64,000 nucleotides of DNA. It comes from Paracoccaceae bacterium (lineage in GTDB: Bacteria > Pseudomonadota > Alphaproteobacteria > Rhodobacterales > Rhodobacteraceae). Positions within the stretch are counted from its first letter, which is position 1. Every line of letters starts with the position of its first letter. The position numbers and the translations under genes were made by a program. Of the stretch, positions 48,444-58,376 are shown piece by piece. Where the stretch lies: positions 1-64,000 of the forward strand of contig CANIKY010000001.1 in NCBI GenBank assembly GCA_947468085.1, written 5' to 3'. The notes under the pieces are model-generated. The model made no database searches, had not been told where the DNA came from, and was given only the letters and a program-made list of their open reading frames with translations.

Positions 48444-49637
48444 TTACGGGGCAACGCCATAGCGGGTTGCCCACTCATCCGAGATTTGGGTCATCCAAGT
48501 GGCGTGCGGCTCTAGCAAGGTCGGCCCCAAGTCGGCAGGCGACAGGGTGGCAGGTCCGCGCGGGGCGTTCTTGAACAGCGCAAGGTCGGCGGGGGTAAGG
48601 GCTGCCATGTTCAGCACAGTTTGAAAGCCCAGAACGCTGGGATCTTGCGCATGGGCTTGCACGGCAGGGTCAAGCAGCAGATTGGCCACGACCTGTGCCC
48701 CTGCGGGGGCTGCCGCGTTGAACGGGATGGCCACAAAGGACGCATTGCCGATCGTGCCCCCGTCCAGAACAAAGGTGCGCATCGTATCGGGTAGGGTGCC
48801 CGATGCAATCTGGGCACTGGCCCGGCCGGGGTTGAAGGCAAAGGAAATGCTCACCTCGTCGTCGGCCAGCAATTGGCCAAGGGCGGATTCATTGGCCGGA
48901 AAGGCTTTGGCCTGCCGCCACAAGTTTGGATGCAGCGCGTCCAAAAAGGGCCAAAGGGGTGCAAGGTTAGGCTCTGCAGGGCCGGCCGGACGTTGCAAGA
49001 TCGCAGGCTCGGGCAGCAGGGCATAGAGCACCTGCTTAAGAAAGGTCAGGCCCAAATAGTCGGGCGGCTGGGGATAGGTAAAGCGGCCGGGGTTCTGTTG
49101 CGCCCAATCGGCCAGCGCTAGGATAGATTTGGGCGGCGTGGCCAGTTTGGCGCTGTCATATTCAAACACCAGTTGTGCCATGGCCCAAGGGCTTTCTAAG
49201 CCCTGTGTGGGTTCAGTGAAATCGGTGACGGTGGCAGGCTTGCCGTTGGTATCGACCAGCGACCAATTTGGCAGGTTTCGGGCAAAGGGGCCAAAAAGCA
49301 TCCCCGCTCGTTTCATAGCCGAAAAATTTTCGCCGTTGATCCAGATCAGATCCACCGCCCCGCCGCTGTCTTTGCCTGCGGCCTGTTCGGCCTGCACCCG
49401 CGCCACAGCATCTGACGTGGCGGCCAGTTTCACATGGGTCAGCGTGACGCCGTAGCGCGCAGCTGCCTCTTGACCCACCCAAGCGATAAAGGCGTTGATC
49501 TTGGGGTCGCCCCCCCAAGCATGAAAGAACACCTCTTGCCCCTTGGCCTGTGCCAGCACCGCCGCCCAGTCCCCCGCCCATGTGCGCCCTGCCCACAAAG
49601 CCGCCAAGCCCAAACCGCCAAATTCCCGTCTGTTCAT
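48444..49637 (-). CDS. ABC transporter substrate-binding protein, YnjB-like
   Basis: FFHAWGGDPKINAFIAWV, ATSDAVARVQAEQAAGKDSGGAVDLIWINGENFSAMKRAGMLFGPFARNLPNW match the YnjB signature as I recall it. Confidence 0.88.
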   Translation of the reverse strand: MNRREFGGLGLAALWAGRTWAGDWAAVLAQAKGQEVFFHAWGGDPKINAFIAWVGQEAAARYGVTLTHVKLAATSDAVARVQAEQAAGKDSGGAVDLIWINGENFSAMKRAGMLFGPFARNLPNWSLVDTNGKPATVTDFTEPTQGLESPWAMAQLVFEYDSAKLATPPKSILALADWAQQNPGRFTYPQPPDYLGLTFLKQVLYALLPEPAILQRPAGPAEPNLAPLWPFLDALHPNLWRQAKAFPANESALGQLLADDEVSISFAFNPGRASAQIASGTLPDTMRTFVLDGGTIGNASFVAIPFNAAAPAGAQVVANLLLDPAVQAHAQDPSVLGFQTVLNMAALTPADLALFKNAPRGPATLSPADLGPTLLEPHATWMTQISDEWATRYGVAP

Positions 49638-49773
49638 CAAAGCCCCCCGACCATTCACCCTACTTAGCTGACAGCAGCGCCTTTGAGCAACCTTTCCCCG
49701 CAAGAACACCCTTGAACCCCGCCTCCCCCTTTGTCACAGGTGGGTAAACCAACCGAGCATTGGAAGAGCCAAG

Positions 49774-50382
49774 ATGTTTGACGGTGTCATGCGCAAGCTA
49801 ATGGACCCGGTTTTGACCAAAGCCGGAACATGGGCCGCAAGGCGGGGGTTTCGCGCCAATCAGGTCACCCTTTGGGGGCTTGCGCTGGGCGTGATGGCCG
49901 CCGCCCTGATTGGCGCAGGGGCGCCCACGGTTTGGGCGCTGGCTCCTTTGTTGGCCAACCGGATTGCCGATGGGATAGACGGGGCCCTTGCCCGCGCCAA
50001 GGGAAAAACCGACTTCGGTGGTTTTCTTGACATTGTGGCGGACTTTGCCTTTTACGGGCTGATCCCTTTTGCCTTCGCGCTGCGCGACAGCGCAAACGCC
50101 CTGCCTGCCAGTTTTTTGCTGCTCAGTTTTTACGTCAATGGCGCAAGTTTTCTGGGCTTTGCCATTCTGGCCGAAAAGCGTGGCCTGCAAACCTCTGTGC
50201 GAGGAGATAAGTCGCTTTATTTTTCTGTAGGGATCATGGAAGGCGCCGAGACGATTGCGGCCTTGACCGCTATGTGCGTGTGGCCACAGTTTTTTGCGCC
50301 CATCGCGTGGGTCTTTGGCGCCCTGTGCGGGGCCACGGCGCTAGCAAGGGTGCTTTTGGCACGCCAAGTCTTTGGGCCCTAA
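49774..50382 (+). CDS. CDP-alcohol phosphatidyltransferase family, YnjF-like
   Basis: NRIADGIDGALARAKGKTDFGGFLDIVADFAFY (D-G-x2-A-R-x8-G-x3-D-x3-D motif). Confidence 0.9.
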   Translation: MFDGVMRKLMDPVLTKAGTWAARRGFRANQVTLWGLALGVMAAALIGAGAPTVWALAPLLANRIADGIDGALARAKGKTDFGGFLDIVADFAFYGLIPFAFALRDSANALPASFLLLSFYVNGASFLGFAILAEKRGLQTSVRGDKSLYFSVGIMEGAETIAALTAMCVWPQFFAPIAWVFGALCGATALARVLLARQVFGP

Positions 50383-50566
50383 CTCCCCCGAGGCCAGCGC
50401 GCGGTTGTCTTAGCATTTCCTTGACCTTTTGCGGCAATTATCCCTCAACCATCAAAGACTGATCCGTAAAGATTACACCCCCGCCCTTGCAGCCCCCGAG
50501 ACACCCCACTAAGACTCACTCAATTCCTTGGCGATATGCCGTCACGTGACAACAGGCAGGATTGAT

Positions 50567-51199
50567 ATGCGCGACCCGATTGATACCTATATGAACACCC
50601 TTGTGCCTATGGTGGTTGAACAGACCAGCCGGGGCGAGCGCGCCTATGACATCTACTCGCGCCTTCTGAAAGAACGGATCATTTTTCTGGCCGGCCCCGT
50701 GCATGACGGCATGTCGTCGTTGATCTGCGCGCAGCTGTTGTTTCTTGAGGCGGAAAATCCGTCGAAGGAAATATCGATGTACATCAACTCGCCCGGGGGC
50801 GTGGTGACATCGGGCTTGTCGATCTATGATACGATGCAATACATCCGCCCCAAAGTGTCGACCATGGTGATGGGGCAGGCGGCTTCGATGGGGTCGCTGC
50901 TTTTGCAAGCGGGGGAAAAGGGCATGCGCTTTAGCCTGCCCAATTCGCGCGTGATGGTCCACCAGCCCTCGGGCGGCTATCAGGGGCAGGCGACCGATAT
51001 CATGATCCACGCGCGCGAGACTGAAAAGCTTAAGCGCCGCCTGAACGAGATCTATGTCAAACACACCGGCAACCCCTACGAGGTGGTCGAAGCCGCGTTG
51101 GAGCGGGACAATTTCATGTCGGCCGAAGATGCCAAGGCTTGGGGTCTGATCGACGAGATCCTCGAAGGCCGCGGCAAAATGGACGACACGTCCAAGTAA
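50567..51199 (+). CDS. clpP: ATP-dependent Clp protease proteolytic subunit
   Basis: [55 protein letters not shown]. Confidence 0.97.
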   Translation: MRDPIDTYMNTLVPMVVEQTSRGERAYDIYSRLLKERIIFLAGPVHDGMSSLICAQLLFLEAENPSKEISMYINSPGGVVTSGLSIYDTMQYIRPKVSTMVMGQAASMGSLLLQAGEKGMRFSLPNSRVMVHQPSGGYQGQATDIMIHARETEKLKRRLNEIYVKHTGNPYEVVEAALERDNFMSAEDAKAWGLIDEILEGRGKMDDTSK

Positions 51200-51320
51200 C
51201 GGGCAGATTGCTGCCCGGGCGGGCCGCTTTTCCGCCCGGGACAAATTCGGATTGTGGCGGCGCGGGCCTTGGCCTAGACTTCCGAAATACGCCTCTCGGG
51301 GCGCTGGGCAGAGGACGACA

Positions 51321-52586
51321 ATGGCGACCAATTCAAGCAGCGACAGCAAAAACACCCTCTACTGTTCGTTCTGTGGCAAAAGCCAGCATGAGGTTCGTAA
51401 GCTGATCGCAGGGCCGACCGTGTTCATCTGTGATGAATGTGTCGAACTTTGCATGGATATCATCCGCGAAGAGACTAAGTCGACTGGACTAAAGGCCACC
51501 GATGGCGTGCCAATCCCGCGCGACATCTGCAAGGTTCTGGATGATTATGTGATCGGCCAAGAACACGCCAAGCGCGTGCTGTCGGTGGCGGTGCATAACC
51601 ATTATAAACGCCTGAACCATGCGACCAAATCTGACATCGAACTGTCCAAATCCAACATCCTGCTGATCGGCCCCACCGGATGCGGCAAAACGCTGTTGGC
51701 CCAAACCTTGGCGCGGATCTTGGATGTGCCTTTCACCATGGCAGATGCTACGACTTTGACCGAGGCAGGCTATGTCGGGGAAGATGTGGAAAACATCATC
51801 CTGAAACTGTTGCAGGCCTCGGAATACAATGTCGAACGCGCGCAGCGCGGAATTGTTTACATTGACGAGGTCGACAAGATTACCCGCAAGTCTGACAACC
51901 CCTCGATCACCCGCGATGTATCGGGCGAGGGCGTTCAGCAAGCCCTTCTTAAGATCATGGAAGGCACGATTGCCTCGGTTCCGCCACAGGGCGGGCGCAA
52001 ACATCCGCAGCAGGAATTCCTGCAGGTGGATACGACCAATATCCTGTTCATCTGCGGTGGCGCATTTGCAGGCTTGGAAAAGATCATCGCCCAACGCAAC
52101 AAAGGCACCGCCATGGGCTTTGGCGCCGATGTCAAAGACCCTGATGCCCGTGGTGTTGGCGAATTGTTCATGGAGCTTGAGCCGGAAGATCTTCTGAAAT
52201 TCGGCCTTATCCCGGAATTTGTCGGCCGCTTGCCCGTGATCGCCACCTTGACCGATCTGGACGAAGCAGCCTTGGTCACCATCCTGACCGACCCTAAGAA
52301 CGCGCTGGTTAAACAATACCAACGCCTCTTGGAAATCGAAGGTGTGAAGTTGACCTTCACCGCAGATGCCCTTGTGGCCATCGCCAAACGCGCCATCAAA
52401 CGCAAAACCGGCGCGCGGGGCTTGCGTTCGATCATGGAGGACATCTTGCTTGACACGATGTTCGACCTGCCGGGCCGTGATGATGTGTCTGAAGTTGTCG
52501 TGAATGAAGAAGCCGTAGGCCCCAAGGGCAAGCCCTTGCTGGTCCATACCGATAAGAAAGAGAAAAAACCCGCAACGGCGGGCTAG
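51321..52586 (+). CDS. clpX: ATP-dependent Clp protease ATP-binding subunit ClpX
   Basis: [30 protein letters not shown] zinc finger; [45 protein letters not shown]. Confidence 0.98.
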   Translation: MATNSSSDSKNTLYCSFCGKSQHEVRKLIAGPTVFICDECVELCMDIIREETKSTGLKATDGVPIPRDICKVLDDYVIGQEHAKRVLSVAVHNHYKRLNHATKSDIELSKSNILLIGPTGCGKTLLAQTLARILDVPFTMADATTLTEAGYVGEDVENIILKLLQASEYNVERAQRGIVYIDEVDKITRKSDNPSITRDVSGEGVQQALLKIMEGTIASVPPQGGRKHPQQEFLQVDTTNILFICGGAFAGLEKIIAQRNKGTAMGFGADVKDPDARGVGELFMELEPEDLLKFGLIPEFVGRLPVIATLTDLDEAALVTILTDPKNALVKQYQRLLEIEGVKLTFTADALVAIAKRAIKRKTGARGLRSIMEDILLDTMFDLPGRDDVSEVVVNEEAVGPKGKPLLVHTDKKEKKPATAG

Positions 52587-52610
52587 TTTTCGCAAAAATT
52601 CAGGGAAAAA

Positions 52611-52641
52611 GGCGGCATCCCAACGGAGTGCCGCCTTTTTT
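52611..52641 (+). terminator. Rho-independent terminator after clpX
   Basis: GGCGGCA tcccaacggag TGCCGCC TTTTTT. Confidence 0.92.
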
Positions 52642-52643
52642 AA

Positions 52644-53591
52644 TTACAACCGCCCCAGCCGTTCGGTCAGTAGGGTAAAAAACCCATCGGCATTGACCGA
52701 ACCCATGAACAGCGCATTGGCGGGCCTATCCGTCACACCCCACCAATCGGCCACGGTCATGCCCAGCGTCAATTCTGACTGTGTTTCAATTTCCACATTG
52801 ATATGGCGGCCTGAAAACAAGTCGGGTTGCAACAGGTAGGCGATCACACAAGGGTCATGCAGCGGCGCGCCGTCCATGCCGTATTTGGCCATATCAAAGC
52901 GTTCAAAGAAATCGGCCCATTCCGCCGCCACCCGCCCCACTTGGCTGCCCAAGGCGCGAAACGCCTCGACCCGGGCGCGGGTGGTCAGCACTTTATGAGT
53001 CACATCCAGCGGCATCACAACCAAAGGCACGCCAGATTTGAACACAATTTCAGCAGCTTCTGGATCGACGTAAATGTTGAACTCGGCCGCAGGTGTGATG
53101 TTTCCCACCTCGAAATAGGCCCCACCCATCAGCACAATCTCTTGCACCCGCGCTTTGATGTCGGGCGCTTGCACAAAGGCTGTGGCGATGTTGGTCAGGG
53201 GGCCCAAGGGGCACAGCGTGACACTGCCTGAGGGTTCGCGGCGCAGGGTCTCGATCAGAAAATCCACGGCGTGCTGGTCTTGCAAGGCCATGGTCGGCTC
53301 TACCATGACAGGCCCGTCAAGGCCCGTCTTGCCATGCACATGTTCTGCCGTCACCAACGCGCGCTTTAGCGGCGCGGCACATCCGGCAAAAACCTTGGTT
53401 TCAGGCTTGCCCGCCAGTTCGCAGATGATGCGCGTGTTGCGCACTGTCCACTCTAGCGAGACATTGCCTGCCACAGCGCAGATCCCCAAAACCTCTAATT
53501 CCTCAGGACTGGCCAAGGCCAGCAACAAGGCAAAGGCATCATCTTGGCCCGGGTCGGTATCAATAATGATTTTGCGGCGGTGGACTGTCAT
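52644..53591 (-). CDS. Nucleoside hydrolase
   Basis: IIIDTDPGQDDAFALLLALASPEELEVLGICAVAGNV; GGAYFEVGNITPAAEFNIYVDPEAA. Confidence 0.93.
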   Translation of the reverse strand: MTVHRRKIIIDTDPGQDDAFALLLALASPEELEVLGICAVAGNVSLEWTVRNTRIICELAGKPETKVFAGCAAPLKRALVTAEHVHGKTGLDGPVMVEPTMALQDQHAVDFLIETLRREPSGSVTLCPLGPLTNIATAFVQAPDIKARVQEIVLMGGAYFEVGNITPAAEFNIYVDPEAAEIVFKSGVPLVVMPLDVTHKVLTTRARVEAFRALGSQVGRVAAEWADFFERFDMAKYGMDGAPLHDPCVIAYLLQPDLFSGRHINVEIETQSELTLGMTVADWWGVTDRPANALFMGSVNADGFFTLLTERLGRL

Positions 53592-53658
53592 GAAGGGCTC
53601 CTTATGTCTCGCCACTCAACAGCGGCGCGCACGATTCGTCCATCCGCAGCGGCGGGGT

Positions 53659-54654
53659 TCAGCCGTCGAAATCCACGTCCTCGATCAGCTTGACCGCATC
53701 GCTGCGGGCTTTGGCGATATCGGCCAAAGCCAAGCTGTCGGGCGTAAACGGCCCCCAGCTTTGCACCAAGGCCGATCTTGCCACGCCGGGCTTGACCGGA
53801 AATTCGTGGTTGGTTTCGGCATAGATCCTTTGCGCCTCGCCCGAAGACAGCCATTCCATCAGTTTGAGCGCTGCCGCCTTGTTGGGGGCGGCCTTGGTGA
53901 GCGCAATGCCGGAAATGTTCATATGGCTGCCCCCGCTTTCAAAGACCGGAAAGTCAATGCGCACTGCGGCAGCATAGTCTTTTTGGCTGTCATCGTTCAG
54001 CATTTGGCCCATGTAATAGGTGTTGCCCAAGGCAATGTCACATTCGCCCGACCAGATCGATTTGACCTGATCCCGATCACCGCCCTGCGGCTTATGCGCC
54101 AAGTTGGCTTTCATGCCTTCCAGCCAGATCCTAGTGGCCTCTGGGCCGTGGTGCAGCAGATAGGCAGCGGTCAGCGCGACGTTGTAATCGGCCAGGCCCG
54201 ATCGCATACACAGCCGCCCTTTCCACTTGGGGTTGACGAGATCTTCATAGGTGGTGATCTCGCCAAGTTTGACGCGTTCGACACTGGCATAAACCACGCG
54301 CGAGCGTGCGGTGAGGCCAAACCACAAATTGCCCGGGTCGCGGTATGCGGCGGGGATATTGGTCTTGAGCACCGCATCATCGACCGGTTGCAGCACATCT
54401 GCCGTCACAAGTTCGACCATCCGACCCACATCAACCGTCAAGACCAAGTCTGCCGGAGAGCGGCTACCCTCGGCCTTCAGCCGTTCAGCCATGCCTTTGT
54501 CAACAAAAGCGATGTTCACATCAATGCCGGTTTCGGAAGTAAATTGATCCATCAAAGGCTGGATCAGTTCGGGCTGGCGGTGGGAATAAATATTCACCTC
54601 GTCCGCGAGGGCAGGGGTCGCAAAGAGCAAGGCGATGAAGAACAGTCGCGACAT
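53659..54654 (-). CDS. Fe(III) ABC transporter substrate-binding protein (FbpA/FutA-like)
   Basis: DEVNIYSHRQPELIQPLMDQFTSETGIDVNI; WFGLTARSRVVYAS; GDRDQVKSIWSGECDIALGNTYYMG. Confidence 0.9.
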   Translation of the reverse strand: MSRLFFIALLFATPALADEVNIYSHRQPELIQPLMDQFTSETGIDVNIAFVDKGMAERLKAEGSRSPADLVLTVDVGRMVELVTADVLQPVDDAVLKTNIPAAYRDPGNLWFGLTARSRVVYASVERVKLGEITTYEDLVNPKWKGRLCMRSGLADYNVALTAAYLLHHGPEATRIWLEGMKANLAHKPQGGDRDQVKSIWSGECDIALGNTYYMGQMLNDDSQKDYAAAVRIDFPVFESGGSHMNISGIALTKAAPNKAAALKLMEWLSSGEAQRIYAETNHEFPVKPGVARSALVQSWGPFTPDSLALADIAKARSDAVKLIEDVDFDG

Positions 54655-54757
54655 GGTTGAGTCCTTTTGTCAGGTATTGCCCAAGTTAGACGGCGAAAGG
54701 GCGTGCAGGTCAATAGCTGACAAAAACACTTTCCTGTGCAACTTCTGCCCTGACCAC

Positions 54758-54831
54758 AAGTTTTCTGCGAAAACTTATCAAGACAAATTTTCGCAGAAAA
54801 TTTGGAATCCAAAGTTTTCATGGAAAACTTT
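54758..54831. repeat. Cluster of AT-rich palindromes immediately 3' of mazG
   Basis: AAGTTTTC tgc GAAAACTT (54758-54776), AAATTTTC gca GAAAATTT (54785-54803), TTTGG aat CCAAA (54801-54813), AAAGTTTTC atg GAAAACTTT (54811-54831). Confidence 0.85.
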
Positions 54832-54834
54832 TTC

Positions 54835-55659
54835 TTATTCTGGCTTTTTCAGCTTGTCCTCGGCCCGCGCGCGGTTCCACAGCGCGTCCATTTCCGCAAG
54901 ATCGGATTGCGCGGGCGTTTTGCCGCTTTCAGCCAGCCAATCTTCTATCTTGCCAAACCGGCGTTGGAACTTGGCACTGGCCCCGCGCAGGGCGGCTTCT
55001 GGGTCTACGCCCATATGGCGGGCTAAATTGGCCATAACAAACAGCAAATCGCCCATCTCCTCGATCACTTCAACCTCTGTCAGGGTGTCGCGCGCTTCGA
55101 CCAGTTCGGCCATTTCCTCGCGCAATTTGTCCAAAACCTCGTCGGTTGTGGGCCAGTCAAACCCCACCCGCGCCGCACGTTTTTGCAGTTTGACGGCACG
55201 GGTCAGGGCGGGCAGGCCAAGCGCCACCCCATCCAGCACCCGCGAAGGGCCACGTTCCACAGCCTTTATCTTCTCCCAATCGGCGGTTTGTTGGGCGGCT
55301 GATTTGTCGCGGTTTTCGGCCCCAAAGACATGCGGATGGCGCGCCAGCATCTTATCCGAAATGGCGCGCGCGACGTCGTCAAAGCCGAACATTCCAGCTT
55401 CTTCGGCCATCTGGGCATGAAACACCACTTGCAGCAGCAGATCGCCCAGTTCGGCTGGCAATTCACCCCACGCTTGGCGTTCGATCGCATCGGCCACTTC
55501 ATGCGCCTCTTCGATCGTATAGGGGGCGATGGTGGCGAAGGTTTGTTCAATATCCCAAGGGCAGCCTGTGTTCTTGTCGCGCAAGCGCCGCATAATCTCG
55601 CGGAGGCGCTCTATTCCGCCGTTTGGGTCGCGCACCACATCATCAGAGGTCAGGGCCAT
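54835..55659 (-). CDS. mazG: Nucleoside triphosphate pyrophosphohydrolase MazG
   Basis: LRDKNTGCPWDIEQTFATIAPYTIEEAHEVADAIE; EEMGDLLFVMANLARHMGVDPEAALRGASAKFQRRF. Confidence 0.95.
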   Translation of the reverse strand: MALTSDDVVRDPNGGIERLREIMRRLRDKNTGCPWDIEQTFATIAPYTIEEAHEVADAIERQAWGELPAELGDLLLQVVFHAQMAEEAGMFGFDDVARAISDKMLARHPHVFGAENRDKSAAQQTADWEKIKAVERGPSRVLDGVALGLPALTRAVKLQKRAARVGFDWPTTDEVLDKLREEMAELVEARDTLTEVEVIEEMGDLLFVMANLARHMGVDPEAALRGASAKFQRRFGKIEDWLAESGKTPAQSDLAEMDALWNRARAEDKLKKPE

Positions 55660-55712
55660 TGCCGATCCCTTCTTTTTCAGGTTTGATCAAAAGGCAAGAA
55701 AAGGAGTCTTTC

Positions 55713-56876
55713 ATGCCCGTTTTAAATCGTATCGCGGCTTTTGCGCCGGAAATGAAGGGCTGGCGTCAGCATCTGCACCGCCATCCAGAACTTTCCTTCG
55801 ATTGCACCAACACCGCCGCCTTCATCGTCGAGCGTTTGCGCGAGATGGGTGTGGATGAAGTGCACGCAGGTATCGCCAAAACGGGCATTGTGGCTGTGAT
55901 CAACGGCTCTGCCCCCGGCCCCACGATTGGCCTGCGCGCCGATATGGACGCGCTGCCGATAGTCGAGATCACGGGGGCCGACTATGCCTCGACCATTTCG
56001 GGCAAGATGCACGCGTGTGGGCATGACGGCCATGTCACCATGCTTTTGGGGGCCGCAAAGTATCTGGCCGAAACCCGCCGCTTTGCGGGGCGTGTCGCGC
56101 TGATCTTTCAACCGGCCGAGGAAGACGGGGCCGGCGGCCAAGTCATGGTGCAAGAGGGCATCATGGACCGCTTTCAGATCGCCCAAGTTTACGGCATCCA
56201 CAATGCGCCGAACTTGCCCTTTGGCGAGTTTTTCACCACGCCGGGGGCATTGATGGCGTCGGTGGATACGGCCTTTGTCTATATCACCGGCAAGGGCGGT
56301 CACGGCGCCAATCCGCATGAATGTGTTGATCCGGTTGTCGCAGTCGTGGGCATGGTGGGTGCCATTCAAACCATCATCCCGCGCAATGTTTACGCGCTAG
56401 ACGAGGCGGTGATTTCGGTGACGCAAATTCACACCGGCACTGCCTCGAATATCATCCCCGAAGAGGCGATGTTTTGCGCCACAATCCGTAGCTTTAAACC
56501 CGAGGTGCGCGCCTTGTTGAAAAAGCGGTTCCATGAAATCGTCGAAGGCCATGCCGCAGCCTATAACGTCACCGCGCGGATTGATTATGACTGGGGCTAT
56601 CCTGCCACCGTCAACACGCCCGAAAATGCGGCCTTTGCCACCGAAGTTGCCGCCGAGATTGCAGGGCCGGATGGTGCGCATGGTCATTCCAACCGCGAAA
56701 TGGGGTCCGAGGATTTTTCTTACATGTTGGAAAAACGCCCCGGTGCCTATCTGTTTTTGGGCACTGGGCCGGGGGCTGGCCTGCACCACCCCGCCTATGA
56801 CTTTAACGACGAGGCCGCCCCCGTTGGCGCATCCTTTTTTGCAAGGCTGGTGGAGCGCGCGCAACCATTGGGGTAA
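55713..56876 (+). CDS. M20 family amidohydrolase (hippurate hydrolase-like)
   Basis: HRHPELSFDCTNTAAFI, GLRADMDALPI, MHACGHDGHVTMLLGAAKYLAE, MGSEDFSYML. Confidence 0.93.
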   Translation: MPVLNRIAAFAPEMKGWRQHLHRHPELSFDCTNTAAFIVERLREMGVDEVHAGIAKTGIVAVINGSAPGPTIGLRADMDALPIVEITGADYASTISGKMHACGHDGHVTMLLGAAKYLAETRRFAGRVALIFQPAEEDGAGGQVMVQEGIMDRFQIAQVYGIHNAPNLPFGEFFTTPGALMASVDTAFVYITGKGGHGANPHECVDPVVAVVGMVGAIQTIIPRNVYALDEAVISVTQIHTGTASNIIPEEAMFCATIRSFKPEVRALLKKRFHEIVEGHAAAYNVTARIDYDWGYPATVNTPENAAFATEVAAEIAGPDGAHGHSNREMGSEDFSYMLEKRPGAYLFLGTGPGAGLHHPAYDFNDEAAPVGASFFARLVERAQPLG

Positions 56877-56899
56877 GAATGCCGTGCAGAATGATGACT

Positions 56900-58282
56900 T
56901 TACAAGATAAAGTCGGCGCTTGTCAGGGTGGTGTTTGATGTCCACCACAAGGTGAAGATCGCATCGGCAACCCCGTCGCCGTTTGCATCCAATTCGACCT
57001 GAGTTTCGCTAGAGCTGACGATCCGCAGTTGCCCTGCCTGATGCGTAAAGGCCGTCTGCCCGATAAACTCAAAAGCATCGTCTGCCACAGCATTGGTGGT
57101 ATTGGCGTCGATTGCCGACAGGTCGATCTTGTCTTCGCCTTGATTAAAGTCGGCGATAATGTCGCAGCTTAAAGGCTCTGAGCTCGTCTCTGACAGGCTT
57201 GCAAAGACAAATCGGTCAGCCCCTGTGCCGCCCATCATGGAATCAGACCCCGCGCCAGCATAAAGCACGTCGGCCCCGTCTCCACCAAGCAGGGTGTCCA
57301 TGCCCACGCCGCCAAACAAGTGATCTGCGCCGCCGCTGCCGTCTAATAGATCGTTGCCGTCGCTGCCCGTCAGCGTGTCTTGGCCCCTGCCACCGTTCAG
57401 GACATCATCCCCCGCGCCGCCAAACAAACGATCCGCGCCGCCGCCGCCAAGCAGGCGGTTGTTGCCAGAATTGCCGATCAAGGTGTTGGCCTGCGCATTG
57501 CCAATGCCGTTCCAATCGCCTGCCCCGCGCAGGGTCAACACCTCGATCCCGTCTGACAGGGCAAAGTTGCACCAAGCCAGCACCGTATCGCGACCAGCGC
57601 CTGTGTCGCTGATGCGGGTCTGCGCGCTGTCGACCAGATAGATATCTGCCCCGCCTGCATCCAAGATCACGCCCGACACGGCATTGCCGCGTGCATCGGT
57701 GCGGTCATTGCCCAAGCCCATATCCAGATCGCCGTGCAAATGCCCGCCGGAAAATCTATCATCCCCCGCGCCAAGGCTGACATCGCCCACAATCGTGCCG
57801 CTGTTGATTATGGTTTCGGCCCCATCGCCAGTTGCGCGAATATCCCCCTGTATAAGGCCCGAATTGGTCAGACGATGGCTGCCCGCACCACTTATTTGCA
57901 CCGCGACCTTCGCCGCAATCTGGCCGGAGTTGGTCAGGCTGGCCGCATCTTCCAGCAGGTTTACCGCCGTGCCATTGGCCGCTGTGATCTGCCCCGCAAC
58001 GTCGAGATGCGCGCCGTACAGGGCAATCGCCGCCCCTTGGGCAGAGGACACAACTTGCCCCGTGGCCGTGATGGTAAAGGTGACGGATTGATCCACCGCA
58101 AGGCTTTGCAGCGCCACATAGCCTGCAAAGGTGATCATTGTTGGCCCCCCAACATCCAGATCCGACAGGTTGGTTGTGGGCAAAACCAAAGCGCCGCCGG
58201 GCGTGACGATCAAGGCATCCCCGCTTTGAAAACTGGTCAACCCGATCCATGTTACGGCATTGCTAATCAGATAGGTCGCCAT
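56900..58282 (-). CDS. RTX-type calcium-binding repeat protein
   Basis: GGGGADRLFGGAGDDVLNGGRGQDTLTGSDGNDLLDGSGGADHLFGG nonapeptide repeats; C-terminal DIIADFNQGEDKIDLSAID. Confidence 0.9.
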   Translation of the reverse strand: MATYLISNAVTWIGLTSFQSGDALIVTPGGALVLPTTNLSDLDVGGPTMITFAGYVALQSLAVDQSVTFTITATGQVVSSAQGAAIALYGAHLDVAGQITAANGTAVNLLEDAASLTNSGQIAAKVAVQISGAGSHRLTNSGLIQGDIRATGDGAETIINSGTIVGDVSLGAGDDRFSGGHLHGDLDMGLGNDRTDARGNAVSGVILDAGGADIYLVDSAQTRISDTGAGRDTVLAWCNFALSDGIEVLTLRGAGDWNGIGNAQANTLIGNSGNNRLLGGGGADRLFGGAGDDVLNGGRGQDTLTGSDGNDLLDGSGGADHLFGGVGMDTLLGGDGADVLYAGAGSDSMMGGTGADRFVFASLSETSSEPLSCDIIADFNQGEDKIDLSAIDANTTNAVADDAFEFIGQTAFTHQAGQLRIVSSSETQVELDANGDGVADAIFTLWWTSNTTLTSADFIL

Positions 58283-58376
58283 CAAATCCCCCAAAATCGC
58301 TTTATGAAATTAGGGATGTTTTAACCTAGTCCGGCCCTCGTTCAACCAAATCCTGAAGACTAAGTTAACGCTCGCC

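Noticed and set aside
49638-49773. Possible TPP riboswitch upstream of the ThiP/YnjC-like transporter
   Set aside because: No CUGAGA/GACCUGA-like thi-box core seen in the intergenic sequence, and the SBP is YnjB-type rather than ThiB-type.
50541-50550. GTCACGTGAC palindrome just upstream of clpP
   Set aside because: Only 10 bp and without recognised regulator context; could occur by chance.
51201-51240. Inverted repeats GGGCAG/CTGCCC and CCCGGGCGG/CCGCCCGGG in the clpP-clpX spacer as a terminator
   Set aside because: Stable stems but no T-tract, and clpX follows in the same direction; at most an attenuating or processing structure.
51489-52595. 368-aa minus-strand ORF antisense to clpX
   Set aside because: Lies entirely over conserved clpX; no recognisable domain on the antisense frame.
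53155-54660. 501-aa plus-strand ORF antisense to the nucleoside hydrolase and Fe-SBP genes
   Set aside because: Both opposite-strand genes have clear family motifs; the long antisense frame is a GC-rich third-position artefact with no recognisable domain.
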